Positions 44,145 to 51,570 of a DNA stretch of 51,570 nucleotides are shown here, piece by piece (position 1 is the first letter of the stretch; each line of letters opens with the position of its first letter). Under the pieces are notes generated by a model. The model made no database searches and had not been told where the DNA came from. It worked only from the letters and a program-made list of their open reading frames with translations. The position numbers and the translations under genes are program-made. The DNA is taken from assembly GCA_949293255.1 (NCBI GenBank), contig CASFCL010000008.1, positions 1 through 51,570 of the forward strand, in the 5' to 3' direction. Source of the DNA: an uncultured bacterium. Its GTDB lineage: Bacteria; Bacillota_I; Bacilli_A; RFN20; CAG-826.

Positions 44145-44921
44145 ATGAAAATTACCGTTCTTACATTATTCCCTGAAATGTATGATTCTTTTCTTTCTAA
44201 CTCAATTATAAAAAGAGCTATTGCAAGAAATTTAATTGAAATAAAATTAGTTAATTTTAGAAATTATACAACCAATAAATATCATCGAGTTGACTCACCT
44301 CCAGTTGGAGGCGGAGCTGGATTAATTTTAATGTGCCAACCAATCATTGATGCATTAAAAGATAATTCTTCAGATAGCACTCATAAAATTGTTTTATCCC
44401 CTAGAGGTAGTGTTTTTAACCAACAAAAAGCAATTCATCTATCTAAAAAAGATGAAATTTTAATACTTTGTGGACATTATGAAGGAATTGATGAAAGAAT
44501 TTATAAATATTTTGATGAAGAAATATCAATTGGAGATTATATTCTTACAGGCGGAGAAACAGCTAGTTTTGTTTTAATTGATGCAATTTCCCGTCTTATA
44601 AAAGGTGTAATTAGTGAAGATTCAATTAAAGAAGAAACATTCAATTCACCATTCATTGAATACCCTCAATATGCCGAACCTTATGAATTTGAAGGTGAAT
44701 ATGTTCCAGATATTTTATATTCAGGAAACCACCAAGCAATTGAAAAATATCGCTTAAAAAAATCAATTGAATATACCTTTAAATATAGACCTGATTTAAT
44801 TAAAGACTATCAATTTTCTAAAAAAGAAAAAGAGTTAATCGAGGAGATCAACTCTAATAAAACACCTAGTTGGGAAGAAAAAACCCTGCTAAACGCCAAG
44901 AAATTTATTAAAAACCATTAA
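44145..44921 (+). CDS. trmD: tRNA (guanine-N1-)-methyltransferase TrmD
   Basis: Makes m1G37 in tRNA, which prevents +1 frameshifting. The knotted SPOUT fold is shown by LTLFPEMYDSF, DSPPVGGGAGLIL, LCGHYEGIDER and ISIGDYILTGGE, the AdoMet-binding region. The length of 258 residues is standard. It is the last gene of the rpsP operon, and its end overlaps the convergent ffh gene by 14 bases, with no separate terminator. Confidence 0.98.
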   Translation: MKITVLTLFPEMYDSFLSNSIIKRAIARNLIEIKLVNFRNYTTNKYHRVDSPPVGGGAGLILMCQPIIDALKDNSSDSTHKIVLSPRGSVFNQQKAIHLSKKDEILILCGHYEGIDERIYKYFDEEISIGDYILTGGETASFVLIDAISRLIKGVISEDSIKEETFNSPFIEYPQYAEPYEFEGEYVPDILYSGNHQAIEKYRLKKSIEYTFKYRPDLIKDYQFSKKEKELIEEINSNKTPSWEEKTLLNAKKFIKNH

Positions 44922-46251
44922 ATCCGTTCATAGGTGGAAACTTTCCACCTTTTTTCATACCCTTCATACGTTTCATCATTTCTTTGGATTGTTCATACTT
45001 CTTTAAGACTCTATTTACATCAGCATTTGTCTTGCCAGCACCCTTAGCAATACGAACTTTTCTTGAATTTTTTAAGCATTCAGGATTCTCTCTTTCATAT
45101 GGGGTCATAGAATTTATAATGACTTCAAAATTCTTCATTTCTTCTTCTGCTGCATTAATTTGCTCTTTAGAAATTTTTGGCATACCTGGCATATAAGAAA
45201 GAAGAGAACTTAAACTTCCTAATTTTTTAACTTGTTTCATTTGTTCAAGCATATCAACTAATGTGAACTTGCCATCAAACATCTTATTAACTACTTTTTT
45301 AGCTTGTTTTTCATCGATATTTTCTTGAACTTTATCAATAAGTGATAAAACATCACCCATTCCTAAAATTCTTTCAGCCATTCTCTCTGGATGGAAGATT
45401 TCTAATTTATCAATTTTTTCACCAACACCAATAAACTTAATTGGGACTCCAGTAACATGAGCAATACTTAAAGCAGCACCACCTCTTGAATCACCATCCA
45501 TTTTTGACATGATTGCACCAGTTAATCCAAGCCATTCGTTGAATGTTTTTGCAACATTAACAGAATCTTGACCAGCCATTGCATCAGTTAAAAGTAAGAT
45601 TTCTTCAGGATTAATTTTTGATTTTATATTTTTTAACTCGGTCATTAATTTTTCATCAATTTGTAAACGACCAGCAGTATCTAAAATTAAGACTTCATAA
45701 TGATCGTTATAGGCTTTTGTTTTTGCAACTTCTGCAATTTTTACAGGATCTTCATTAACACCTAAATTAACTAAATCGACTTTAATTTGTTCAGCAAGTT
45801 GAGCTAATTGATCAATAGCAGCAGGTCTATAAACGTCACATGCTGCAAGTAAAACTTTTTTATTTAATTTGTTTTTCATTAAATAAGCTAATTTTGCTGC
45901 AGTTGTTGTTTTACCACTACCTTGTAAACCTACTAACATAATAATTGTTGGTTTATTTTTGTTGTATAAAAGTTCACTTTTATCGCTTCCTAAAAGTTCA
46001 ACCAATTCGTCACGAACAATTTTAATAACCATTTCTGATGGATTTAATTGATCATAAACTTTTTCACCTAAAGATTTTTGTTTAACATTTTCAACAAACT
46101 CTTTAACAACTTTATAATTAACATCGGCTTCTAAAAGAGCAATACGTACTTCTTTTAACATGTCGTCCATATTCTTTTCAGTAAGTCTTGCTTCACCTTT
46201 TATCTTCTTAACAATTCGAGAAAATTTTTCTGTAAGTGTTTCAAATGCCAT
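44908..46251 (-). CDS. ffh: Signal recognition particle protein Ffh (SRP54)
   Basis: The SRP GTPase that binds signal sequences and 4.5S RNA. The N domain is followed by the G domain with GLQGSGKTTT, LDTAGRLQ and SKMDGDSRGG. The C-terminal M domain is Met/Lys/Gly-rich, ending in MKRMKGMKKGG, and has the SRP-RNA-binding SRKVRIAKGAG segment. I use the ATG at 46251 (447 residues), with GGAGG nine bases upstream, not the TTG at 46257. The start overlaps ylxM by 11 bases. The 3' end overlaps trmD on the other strand. Confidence 0.98.
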   Translation of the reverse strand: MAFETLTEKFSRIVKKIKGEARLTEKNMDDMLKEVRIALLEADVNYKVVKEFVENVKQKSLGEKVYDQLNPSEMVIKIVRDELVELLGSDKSELLYNKNKPTIIMLVGLQGSGKTTTAAKLAYLMKNKLNKKVLLAACDVYRPAAIDQLAQLAEQIKVDLVNLGVNEDPVKIAEVAKTKAYNDHYEVLILDTAGRLQIDEKLMTELKNIKSKINPEEILLLTDAMAGQDSVNVAKTFNEWLGLTGAIMSKMDGDSRGGAALSIAHVTGVPIKFIGVGEKIDKLEIFHPERMAERILGMGDVLSLIDKVQENIDEKQAKKVVNKMFDGKFTLVDMLEQMKQVKKLGSLSSLLSYMPGMPKISKEQINAAEEEMKNFEVIINSMTPYERENPECLKNSRKVRIAKGAGKTNADVNRVLKKYEQSKEMMKRMKGMKKGGKFPPMNGFNGF

Positions 46252-46558
46252 TATCAATTACCTCCAAAATCTTTTCTTTTACTTCTTTATCTACATCGTT
46301 TTTTTCTAAAATATCCGTAATCTGCATGGTTTTTGTGTGAATTTTAAGGTTTTCTTCATAATTTAATAACTTGGCTTTAGCTTTATCTAAGCAATCTTTA
46401 ACTGCACTTCTAGAGATATTTAACTCCTCACTAATTTCTGAAAGTGAGAGGTTAAAAACATAATATGACTTCATAATTTTAAGTTGAGTCTTTGTTAAAA
46501 GAGAGCCATAAATTTGAAGAAGTTCGTTAATATATTCAAATTGTGCTAAATCATTCAT
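46241..46558 (-). CDS. ylxM: YlxM, helix-turn-helix partner of the SRP pathway
   Basis: A 105-residue protein with a sigma-70 region 4-like helix-turn-helix (LSLSEISEELNISRSAVKDC, about residues 37-56). In Streptococcus, YlxM binds SRP components and changes SRP GTPase activity. Position between ftsY and ffh with overlaps of eight and 11 bases confirms the assignment. Confidence 0.93.
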   Translation of the reverse strand: MNDLAQFEYINELLQIYGSLLTKTQLKIMKSYYVFNLSLSEISEELNISRSAVKDCLDKAKAKLLNYEENLKIHTKTMQITDILEKNDVDKEVKEKILEVIDNGI

Positions 46559-47597
46559 CTTTGATTAACCCACTACAAAGTCCGTAAAGATATTTATCTA
46601 AATCAAATTCTTCAAAGTCATCTAACTTTTCACCTAAACCAATAAATCTTACAGGTATTCCAAGTTCTTCTCTAATAGCAAGGATGATTCCACCCTTACT
46701 TGTTCCATCCATTTTAGTAATTACAATACCTGTAATATCTACTAATTCTTTGAATGCTTTAGCTTGCAAAACTCCATTTTGTCCAGTTGTTGCATCGATA
46801 ATTAAGAAGCATTCAATTGGAGAATCAATATCTTTTTTAACTACTTTAATAATTTTTCTAAGTTCATCCATTAAATTAGTTTTATTTTGAAGTCTGCCTG
46901 CTGTATCGATAATAATTAAATCTGAATTATTATTTTTACCAGTCTTTACTCCTTCAAAAGCAACGCTTGCAGGATCTTCGTTATCCGCTCCTGTTACAAT
47001 ATCAATTCCTAATCTATTTGACCAGATTGTAAGTTGCTCTTTAGCTCCCGCTCTAAAAGTATCAGCAGCAACTAAAGTAACTTTTTTATCCATTTTTTTA
47101 TAGTGATTAGCAATTTTAGCGATTGTTGTAGTTTTTCCTACACCATTAACACCAATTACAAGCAATACTTTTGGTTTTAAATCAAAAGAAATTTCGTTTT
47201 GAATATCTTCGCCTTCTTTTAAATAATTTAAAAACATCTTATCAACTAATTTTTCGTTGATTTCCTTAGGATCAGTAAGTCCATTTTCTTTAGAAGATTG
47301 AAGTAATTCTTCAATAATATTTAAAGTAAAAGAAACACCGCAATCGGCCTCAATTAAAATCTCTTCTAATTCTTCAAAATAATCTTCATTAACAGTTTTG
47401 TATCTTTTTGCTAATTCTTGAAGTTTATTAGAAAAGTTTTTTCTTGATTTAGTTAAAGCTTCATCATATTTTTGAACACTTTCTTCTTCTTTTTTTGCTT
47501 TTTCAATTTGTGAAGGAGATTGTTCAACTACTTTTGACTCTTCTTTTACTTTATCTTTCTTTAAAAATTTATCTTTTAAAAATTTAAATAAACCCAT
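46551..47597 (-). CDS. ftsY: SRP receptor FtsY
   Basis: The membrane receptor GTPase for SRP. An N-terminal Lys/Glu-rich stretch (1-50) likely contacts the membrane, and the NG domain has GVNGVGKTTT, AADTFRAGA, IDTAGRLQ and TKMDGTSKGG. The length of 348 residues is normal. It starts two bases after rnc. The smc gene, which usually lies between rnc and ftsY in Bacilli, is missing here. Confidence 0.98.
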   Translation of the reverse strand: MGLFKFLKDKFLKKDKVKEESKVVEQSPSQIEKAKKEEESVQKYDEALTKSRKNFSNKLQELAKRYKTVNEDYFEELEEILIEADCGVSFTLNIIEELLQSSKENGLTDPKEINEKLVDKMFLNYLKEGEDIQNEISFDLKPKVLLVIGVNGVGKTTTIAKIANHYKKMDKKVTLVAADTFRAGAKEQLTIWSNRLGIDIVTGADNEDPASVAFEGVKTGKNNNSDLIIIDTAGRLQNKTNLMDELRKIIKVVKKDIDSPIECFLIIDATTGQNGVLQAKAFKELVDITGIVITKMDGTSKGGIILAIREELGIPVRFIGLGEKLDDFEEFDLDKYLYGLCSGLIKDE

Positions 47598-47599
47598 AA

Positions 47600-48286
47600 T
47601 TACAATGTCGCTTTCTTTCTTAATGCATCACAAGCTGCAGATTGTTCAGCTTCTTTTTTTGAATGCCCAACACCTTTACCTAAAACTATATTATTAAAAT
47701 AAACCTCAACAAAGAAAGTTTTATCGTGTTGAGGTCCAACTTCTTTAATAGTTTTATATACAACAGATTCACGGTGTTCACTTTGAACAGCTTCTTGAAG
47801 CATGCTTTTATAGTCTTTAATTTCATCAAGTTGGAAATTAATAACATCATCTTCAAAAATGCTAGTAACAAATTTTATAGCAAAATTGATGCCTTGATCT
47901 AAATAAATCGCACCAATTACAGCTTCAAAAACATCTTCAAGAATTGATTTATTATTACTTGCTTCTTTAGCACTTAAAGAATGACCAGCTCTAATAAATT
48001 CGTTATAGCCGAGCTTTTTTGCATAACTAGCAAGAGATTTAGTTTGAACTAAACTAGCTTTTGCTTTTGTTAAATCTCCTTCTCTTAATTCAGGATGATG
48101 TTTAAATAATAAACTAGCAACGACAAATCCTAAAAAAGAATCACCAATAAACTCTAATCTTTCATAATCATGATGATGAGTTTTAGCATCACAGTTAAAA
48201 GAAGAATGAGTAAAAGCCATCTCATAAAGATCTTTGTTATGAGGTCTTATCTTAAATCTTTTATAAAATTCGTCTAAACTTTTCAT
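47600..48286 (-). CDS. rnc: Ribonuclease III
   Basis: A double-strand-specific RNase for rRNA processing and mRNA turnover. The catalytic domain carries the signature YERLEFIGDSFLGFVVA (Glu45, Asp49) and the second acidic cluster LEDVFEAVIGAIYLDQG. A dsRNA-binding domain occupies about residues 155-226 (GVGHSKKEAEQSAACDAL). The length of 228 residues is standard. The start overlaps the plsX stop by one base. Confidence 0.98.
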   Translation of the reverse strand: MKSLDEFYKRFKIRPHNKDLYEMAFTHSSFNCDAKTHHHDYERLEFIGDSFLGFVVASLLFKHHPELREGDLTKAKASLVQTKSLASYAKKLGYNEFIRAGHSLSAKEASNNKSILEDVFEAVIGAIYLDQGINFAIKFVTSIFEDDVINFQLDEIKDYKSMLQEAVQSEHRESVVYKTIKEVGPQHDKTFFVEVYFNNIVLGKGVGHSKKEAEQSAACDALRKKATL

Positions 48287-49269
48287 TACTTACTTTGTAA
48301 AGCTTCCTTAATTTGTTTAATAATATCTTTTTTAGCTAAATCGTAGCAAATATTTAATGCGGAAGTGAATGATTTAAAGTCGCTATTACCATGAGCTTTA
48401 ACAACAATTCCATTGACACCCATTAACATTGCTCCACCAACATTTTTATAATCCATTCTCTCTTTTAAATCATCAAAACCTTTTTTTGAGAATAAATATC
48501 CAATTTTTGTTAATAAATTTTTCTTAAATGCATCTTTAATTAATAAAGACATTACTTTACAACTACCTTCAGTAGTTTTTAAGAAAATATTTCCTGAAAA
48601 TCCATCTGTAACAAGAACATCAATGTTTCCATATAATGGTTCTTTTCCTTCAACATTACCAATAAAGTTGATTGATGGATCGTTTTTTAAAAGTTGGTAA
48701 GTTTCTTTTCTTAAATCATTACCTTTTTCTTCTTCAGTTCCGATATTTAATAAACCAACTTTTGGATGAGCATCATTATACATAAATGAGTAATAAATTG
48801 AACCCATTTGTGCAAATTGATGAAGTTCTTCTTTAGTATTTACAGTATTTGCACCTAAATCGATACAAACAAATTTCTTATTTTTCTTATAAGTTGGGAA
48901 AGGAGTAATTAATCCTGGTCTAGTAATTCCAGGAATTCTTTTAATTTTTAAAGTTGCTAAAGTTAAAATTGCTCCTGTAGATCCAGCACTAATAATTGCA
49001 TCACATTGTTCTTTTAAAAATGTATCAACAGTAATAAATAAAGAAGATTCTTTATCATGAAGTGCTTCCATTGGTTCGATATCCATTCTTAAAACTGTTT
49101 TTGAAGGGATAATGATAATATTTTTGACATCTTTAATTTTCCCAAGTTCTTCAACATTACCAACACAATAAAATATATCTTCTGGATGTTTACTTGCAAA
49201 TTCTAATATCGATTCAACAATAATAAGTGAACCGTTATCTCCACCCATCATATCTATAGCAAATTTCAT
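48286..49269 (-). CDS. plsX: Phosphate acyltransferase PlsX
   Basis: Transfers acyl groups from acyl-ACP to phosphate, making acyl-phosphate for PlsY in phospholipid synthesis. It begins FAIDMMGGDNG, a hallmark of PlsX, and contains SAGSTGAIL and VTDGFSGNIFLKTTEG. The length of 327 residues is normal. GGAGG lies eight bases before the ATG. FapR and the fab genes that surround plsX in Bacillus are absent. The neighbouring fakA supplies the same acyl-phosphate from free fatty acids. Confidence 0.97.
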   Translation of the reverse strand: MKFAIDMMGGDNGSLIIVESILEFASKHPEDIFYCVGNVEELGKIKDVKNIIIIPSKTVLRMDIEPMEALHDKESSLFITVDTFLKEQCDAIISAGSTGAILTLATLKIKRIPGITRPGLITPFPTYKKNKKFVCIDLGANTVNTKEELHQFAQMGSIYYSFMYNDAHPKVGLLNIGTEEEKGNDLRKETYQLLKNDPSINFIGNVEGKEPLYGNIDVLVTDGFSGNIFLKTTEGSCKVMSLLIKDAFKKNLLTKIGYLFSKKGFDDLKERMDYKNVGGAMLMGVNGIVVKAHGNSDFKSFTSALNICYDLAKKDIIKQIKEALQSK

Positions 49270-49291
49270 TTGAAATACCTCCGAAAAAATA

Positions 49292-49322
49292 AATAAATGC
49301 TCTTCTTAGAAGAGCATTTATT
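49292..49322 (-). terminator. Intrinsic terminator after fakA
   Basis: AATAAATGCTCTT and AAGAGCATTTATT form a perfect 13-bp stem with a five-base loop, followed by a T run on the - strand. It begins right at the fakA stop codon and separates yloU-fakA from plsX. Confidence 0.88.
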
Positions 49323-49323
49323 A

Positions 49324-50970
49324 TTATTCTACTCCAATTAAGAAGCTGTATACTGGTTGATTTCCTACTCTAATATCAAGATCTAAATCTTTATATGTAT
49401 CTTCAAGGAATTTTTTGATTTCTTTAAATTCTTTTTCTTTAACATCTTCACCAGCAAGAACAGTAATTAATGAACTATCTTCATCAACTAAACTCTTAAT
49501 TAATTCTTTGAATGCTTTAATTTTTGTTTTATATGACCCAACGATATCTTTTGATTCTTTTAAAGCTAAAAATTCATCTTTTTTAACTTTAACACCATTG
49601 ATATCTGTATCTCTAATAGCATAAGTAACTGCGCCGCTTTTTACAGATTTAATTGCTTCAAGCATACCTTCTAAATTATCTTCCATTGGTAATTCTGGAT
49701 TAAAATTCATAGCTCCAGTAATACCTTGTGGGATAGTTTTTGTAGGAATGACTGTAACATCAACTTTTCCTTCTAAAATATCTTTTGCTTGGTTTGCAGC
49801 AAGAATAATATTTCCGTTATTTGGGAAAATATAGACATGTTTTGCGTTTGCTTCTTCAATTGCTTTTAAGAAATCATTTGTTGAAGGATTCATTGATTGA
49901 CCACCGCTAACAATATAATTTACACCAACTTGGTTGAAATATTCATCGATTCCTTTTCCGCTACTTGTAGCAATAAGAGCATATTCTTGAGGTTCTTTCT
50001 TTTCTTCGACCTCTTTATCCATCTCTTTAAGTAAGATTTCATTATGTTGCTCGGTCATATTTTCACATTTAAGTTTTAAGAATTCACCGAATTGTTGGGC
50101 ATAATTGAAAACATTACCTGGTTTTAATGTATGGACATGAACTTTGACGATATCTTCATCTTGGACGACAACTAAAGAATTTCCGTGGCTATTTAAAAAT
50201 GAGGTAAATCTTGTTTTATTAAATTGTCTTTTTCCATCTTCGACTGTTCCAAGTCTAAGAATAAATTCAGTACAATAGCCAAATTCTTCACTTTCACTAG
50301 CAGCTGCAACTTGGGCTTTTCCATCAACTGCTTGTTCACCTAAGTTTCTTTCAATAACTTTTCCTTTTAAGGCATCATACATACCTTCAAGGATGATAAG
50401 AAGACCAGCTCCACCAGAATCAACGACACCGACTTCTTTTAAAACTGGTAATAAATTTGGAGTTCTTTTTAAAGAAGCATCAGCTTCTTTAATTAAAATT
50501 TCAAAAGCGTTTTCTAAACTCATCGTAGGAGTGATAGAATTCATAAGTTTATCACTTGATTCACGAATAACAGTTAAAATTGTACCTTCAACAGGTTTAG
50601 AAACAGCTTTATAAGCAATTTTTCTACCATTATCGAATGCTTCAGCAAGTTTTGTGATGTCAATATTTTCAACTCCTTGTAAAGCATCGGCAAAACCTCT
50701 AAAAATTTGTGAAGTAATAACACCACTATTACCTCTAGCACCCATTAAAAGACCTCTAGAGAAAGATTTTGCGATAGTATAAACATCTTTATCTGTACGG
50801 TTTTCGATTTCTTTTGATCCGCTTGTTAAAGTAAGATTCATGTTCATACCAGTATCACCATCAGGAACTGGGAAAACATTTAAAGCGTCTACCTCAGGAT
50901 AATGGTTATATAAATTATTTGATCCTGATAAAAGCATTGATTTAAGCTTCTGTCCGTCTATATATTTCAT
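49324..50970 (-). CDS. fakA: Fatty acid kinase catalytic subunit FakA (YloV, DAK family)
   Basis: Phosphorylates fatty acids bound to FakB, feeding host or recycled fatty acids into phospholipid. The DhaL-type kinase domain has NVFPVPDGDTGMNMNLT (Asp37, Asp39) and FSRGLLMGARGNSGVI. The middle and C-terminal domains contain VDSGGAGLL, VKVHVHT, SGGQSMNPST and IFPNNGNI. The length of 548 residues and motif order match S. aureus FakA closely. FakB is not in the window. It lies 14 bp after yloU. Confidence 0.96.
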   Translation of the reverse strand: MKYIDGQKLKSMLLSGSNNLYNHYPEVDALNVFPVPDGDTGMNMNLTLTSGSKEIENRTDKDVYTIAKSFSRGLLMGARGNSGVITSQIFRGFADALQGVENIDITKLAEAFDNGRKIAYKAVSKPVEGTILTVIRESSDKLMNSITPTMSLENAFEILIKEADASLKRTPNLLPVLKEVGVVDSGGAGLLIILEGMYDALKGKVIERNLGEQAVDGKAQVAAASESEEFGYCTEFILRLGTVEDGKRQFNKTRFTSFLNSHGNSLVVVQDEDIVKVHVHTLKPGNVFNYAQQFGEFLKLKCENMTEQHNEILLKEMDKEVEEKKEPQEYALIATSSGKGIDEYFNQVGVNYIVSGGQSMNPSTNDFLKAIEEANAKHVYIFPNNGNIILAANQAKDILEGKVDVTVIPTKTIPQGITGAMNFNPELPMEDNLEGMLEAIKSVKSGAVTYAIRDTDINGVKVKKDEFLALKESKDIVGSYKTKIKAFKELIKSLVDEDSSLITVLAGEDVKEKEFKEIKKFLEDTYKDLDLDIRVGNQPVYSFLIGVE

Positions 50971-50984
50971 AATAATCTCCTAAA

Positions 50985-51338
50985 TTAAAGATCGAGCAAG
51001 TCTTCAACGTATATATTAATCTTATTAATTTGTCTACCATGTCGTTTTATAACTTCATATCTAATACGTTTACTAAGCTCGTTAACAACCTCAGTAACCT
51101 TAACTCCATAAGCAAGAATTAAATGAATTTCGACATCAAACATTCCATTAATTAATTTAGTTGGCAAAACACCTTCTACATAATTCTCTTTTTTAAGAAT
51201 AATAAGTTGGTTTTTAAACGTTTTTGCTTTTGTTAAGCCAACAATACCATAGACCTCACTTGAGATATCTCCAATAAGAAGAGAGAGGTCTTTTACATTA
51301 AGGGTTACCTTTGATTTATTTGAATTAACATTACTCAT
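50985..51338 (-). CDS. yloU: Asp23/YloU family protein
   Basis: A 117-residue member of the Asp23/Gls24 family of small alkaline-shock or envelope-linked proteins. Recognisable parts are VYGIVGL, GVLPTKLINGMFDVEIHL and the helical VNELSKRIRYEV segment. The yloU-fakA order is conserved in Bacilli. It is the first gene of its operon, with an extended -10 promoter upstream and AAGG before the ATG. Confidence 0.93.
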   Translation of the reverse strand: MSNVNSNKSKVTLNVKDLSLLIGDISSEVYGIVGLTKAKTFKNQLIILKKENYVEGVLPTKLINGMFDVEIHLILAYGVKVTEVVNELSKRIRYEVIKRHGRQINKINIYVEDLLDL

Positions 51339-51372
51339 TTTTTTACCTTATAAAACCTTTTTGGTTCGATTA

Positions 51373-51381
51373 ATTATATCA
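51373..51381 (-). promoter_or_regulatory. Extended -10 promoter of yloU-fakA
   Basis: The - strand reads TGATATAAT, a perfect TATAAT with the TGn extension, which can replace a good -35; at the -35 distance there is only a T run. Transcription would start near 51366, about 28 bases before the yloU ATG. Confidence 0.65.
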
Positions 51382-51417
51382 TATAATTAACCTTAAAAAA
51401 ATAACAATATTTGTCCT

Positions 51418-51442
51418 AAAACCTACCCAAATAGTAAGTTTT
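51418..51442. repeat. Inverted repeat upstream of yloU
   Basis: AAAACTTAC and GTAGGTTTT on the - strand can form a nine-pair hairpin (one G-T pair) with a seven-base loop. Neither side has a clean T run, so it may be an operator or a weak terminator. The stretch 51382-51417 shows nothing else I can identify. Confidence 0.35.
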
Positions 51443-51449
51443 AAACAAG

Positions 51450-51558
51450 AAAAAAAGCCCAGCGACTTCCTATTCCCGTTTTTTAAATAGAGCACGATAA
51501 CTTTTTTAAACTATATTTCTCTATTGCCGTGAATAATGCCGAATTAATCGGCTTTTTT
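51450..51558. ncRNA. Unidentified structured element, possible small RNA or attenuator
   Basis: AAAAAAGCC (51451-51459) is perfectly complementary to GGCTTTTTT (51550-51558) and would close a structure of about 109 nt. Inside are AATAGAG/CTCTATT (51486-51492 with 51519-51525) and a competing CTATT/AATAG pair. A + strand hairpin GCCGA/TCGGC (51538-51552) is followed by six T residues, an intrinsic terminator that cannot form together with the closing stem. I could not match it to tRNA, 5S rRNA, SRP RNA or a riboswitch class I know. Confidence 0.4.
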
Positions 51559-51563
51559 CATAT

Positions 51564-51569
51564 TTGACA
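51564..51569 (+). promoter_or_regulatory. -35 box at the window edge
   Basis: A perfect TTGACA on the + strand directly after the terminator of the structured element. Its -10 box would lie outside the window. In Bacillus the gene divergent from yloU is rpmB, so this could be its promoter; that is inference. Confidence 0.35.
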
Positions 51570-51570
51570 A

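Noticed and set aside
51450-51570. A 5S rRNA gene on the - strand, suggested by a 3' stretch resembling GGGAATAGG...GTCGCTGGGC
   Set aside because: The conserved central 5S sequences (the CCGAACACGGAAGTTAAG region) are absent and the helices do not fit, so the likeness is limited to about 20 bases.
1-51570. Mycoplasma-type genetic code (TGA as tryptophan)
   Set aside because: TGA ends conserved genes such as ylxM and the ATPase gene at the expected places, and tryptophan in conserved positions is TGG.
1-51570. CRISPR array or insertion sequence
   Set aside because: No regularly spaced direct repeats and no transposase-like protein were seen; the only exact repeat noted is the 25-base pair in topA.

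Overview
The window is AT-rich chromosomal DNA from a low-GC Gram-positive bacterium of the class Bacilli in the broad sense. It is most likely an uncultured, host-associated relative of the Erysipelotrichia/Mollicutes side of the class; that placement is inference. The evidence is a Gram-positive type PolC, FakA and PlsX with an Asp23/YloU protein, YlxM, KhpA, TrmFO and RbgA, and a gene order from yloU to polC that closely follows the Bacillus chromosome. Full-length proteins end at TGA as well as TAA/TAG and tryptophan is TGG, so the code is standard, not the Mycoplasma code. Many genes have AAGGAGG-type ribosome binding sites, but several accessory genes do not.

Layout. Bases 1-8.3 kb hold a mixed metabolic region: an unknown membrane protein, tRNA-Arg(CCU), surE, a glf/iron-alcohol-dehydrogenase pair on the + strand, then on the - strand an ABC-2 exporter, a Nudix hydrolase, cysE-cysK, a small membrane protein and tRNA-Arg(CCG). 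Bases 8.3-10.3 kb hold a two-gene module of an AAA/ABC-type ATPase and a TOPRIM-like protein with translational coupling and its own promoter, resembling RloA/RloB, AbiL or other ATPase-nuclease defence pairs. Bases 10.4-23.4 kb hold six large lipoproteins: a 1006-aa repeat protein in its own unit, then a five-gene operon of two paralogous M6-like metallopeptidases and three lipoproteins of unknown function that share a recurring module. This accessory block is the most novel part of the window.

Bases 23.6-51.3 kb are core genome. Read against the - strand, the order is yloU-fakA / plsX-rnc-ftsY-ylxM-ffh / rplS / rbgA-rnhB / dprA / topA-trmFO-xerC / rpsB-tsf / pyrH-frr-cdsA-dxr-rseP-polC. It covers fatty-acid activation, the SRP pathway, ribosome assembly, tRNA modification, topology and chromosome resolution, translation elongation, lipid and isoprenoid precursors and replication. 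The rpsP-khpA-rimM-trmD block, which in Bacillus runs in the same direction between ffh and rplS, is here on the opposite strand, consistent with a local inversion.

Regulatory elements that can be read directly include an L19-type leader before rplS, a structured leader before rpsB, several intrinsic terminators, a terminator whose loop contains the next operon's -35 box, two candidate leaderless transcripts (glf and the ATPase gene), and an unidentified structured element at the right edge. No insertion sequence, CRISPR array, rRNA or prophage was seen. No gene-free stretch exceeds 300 bases.
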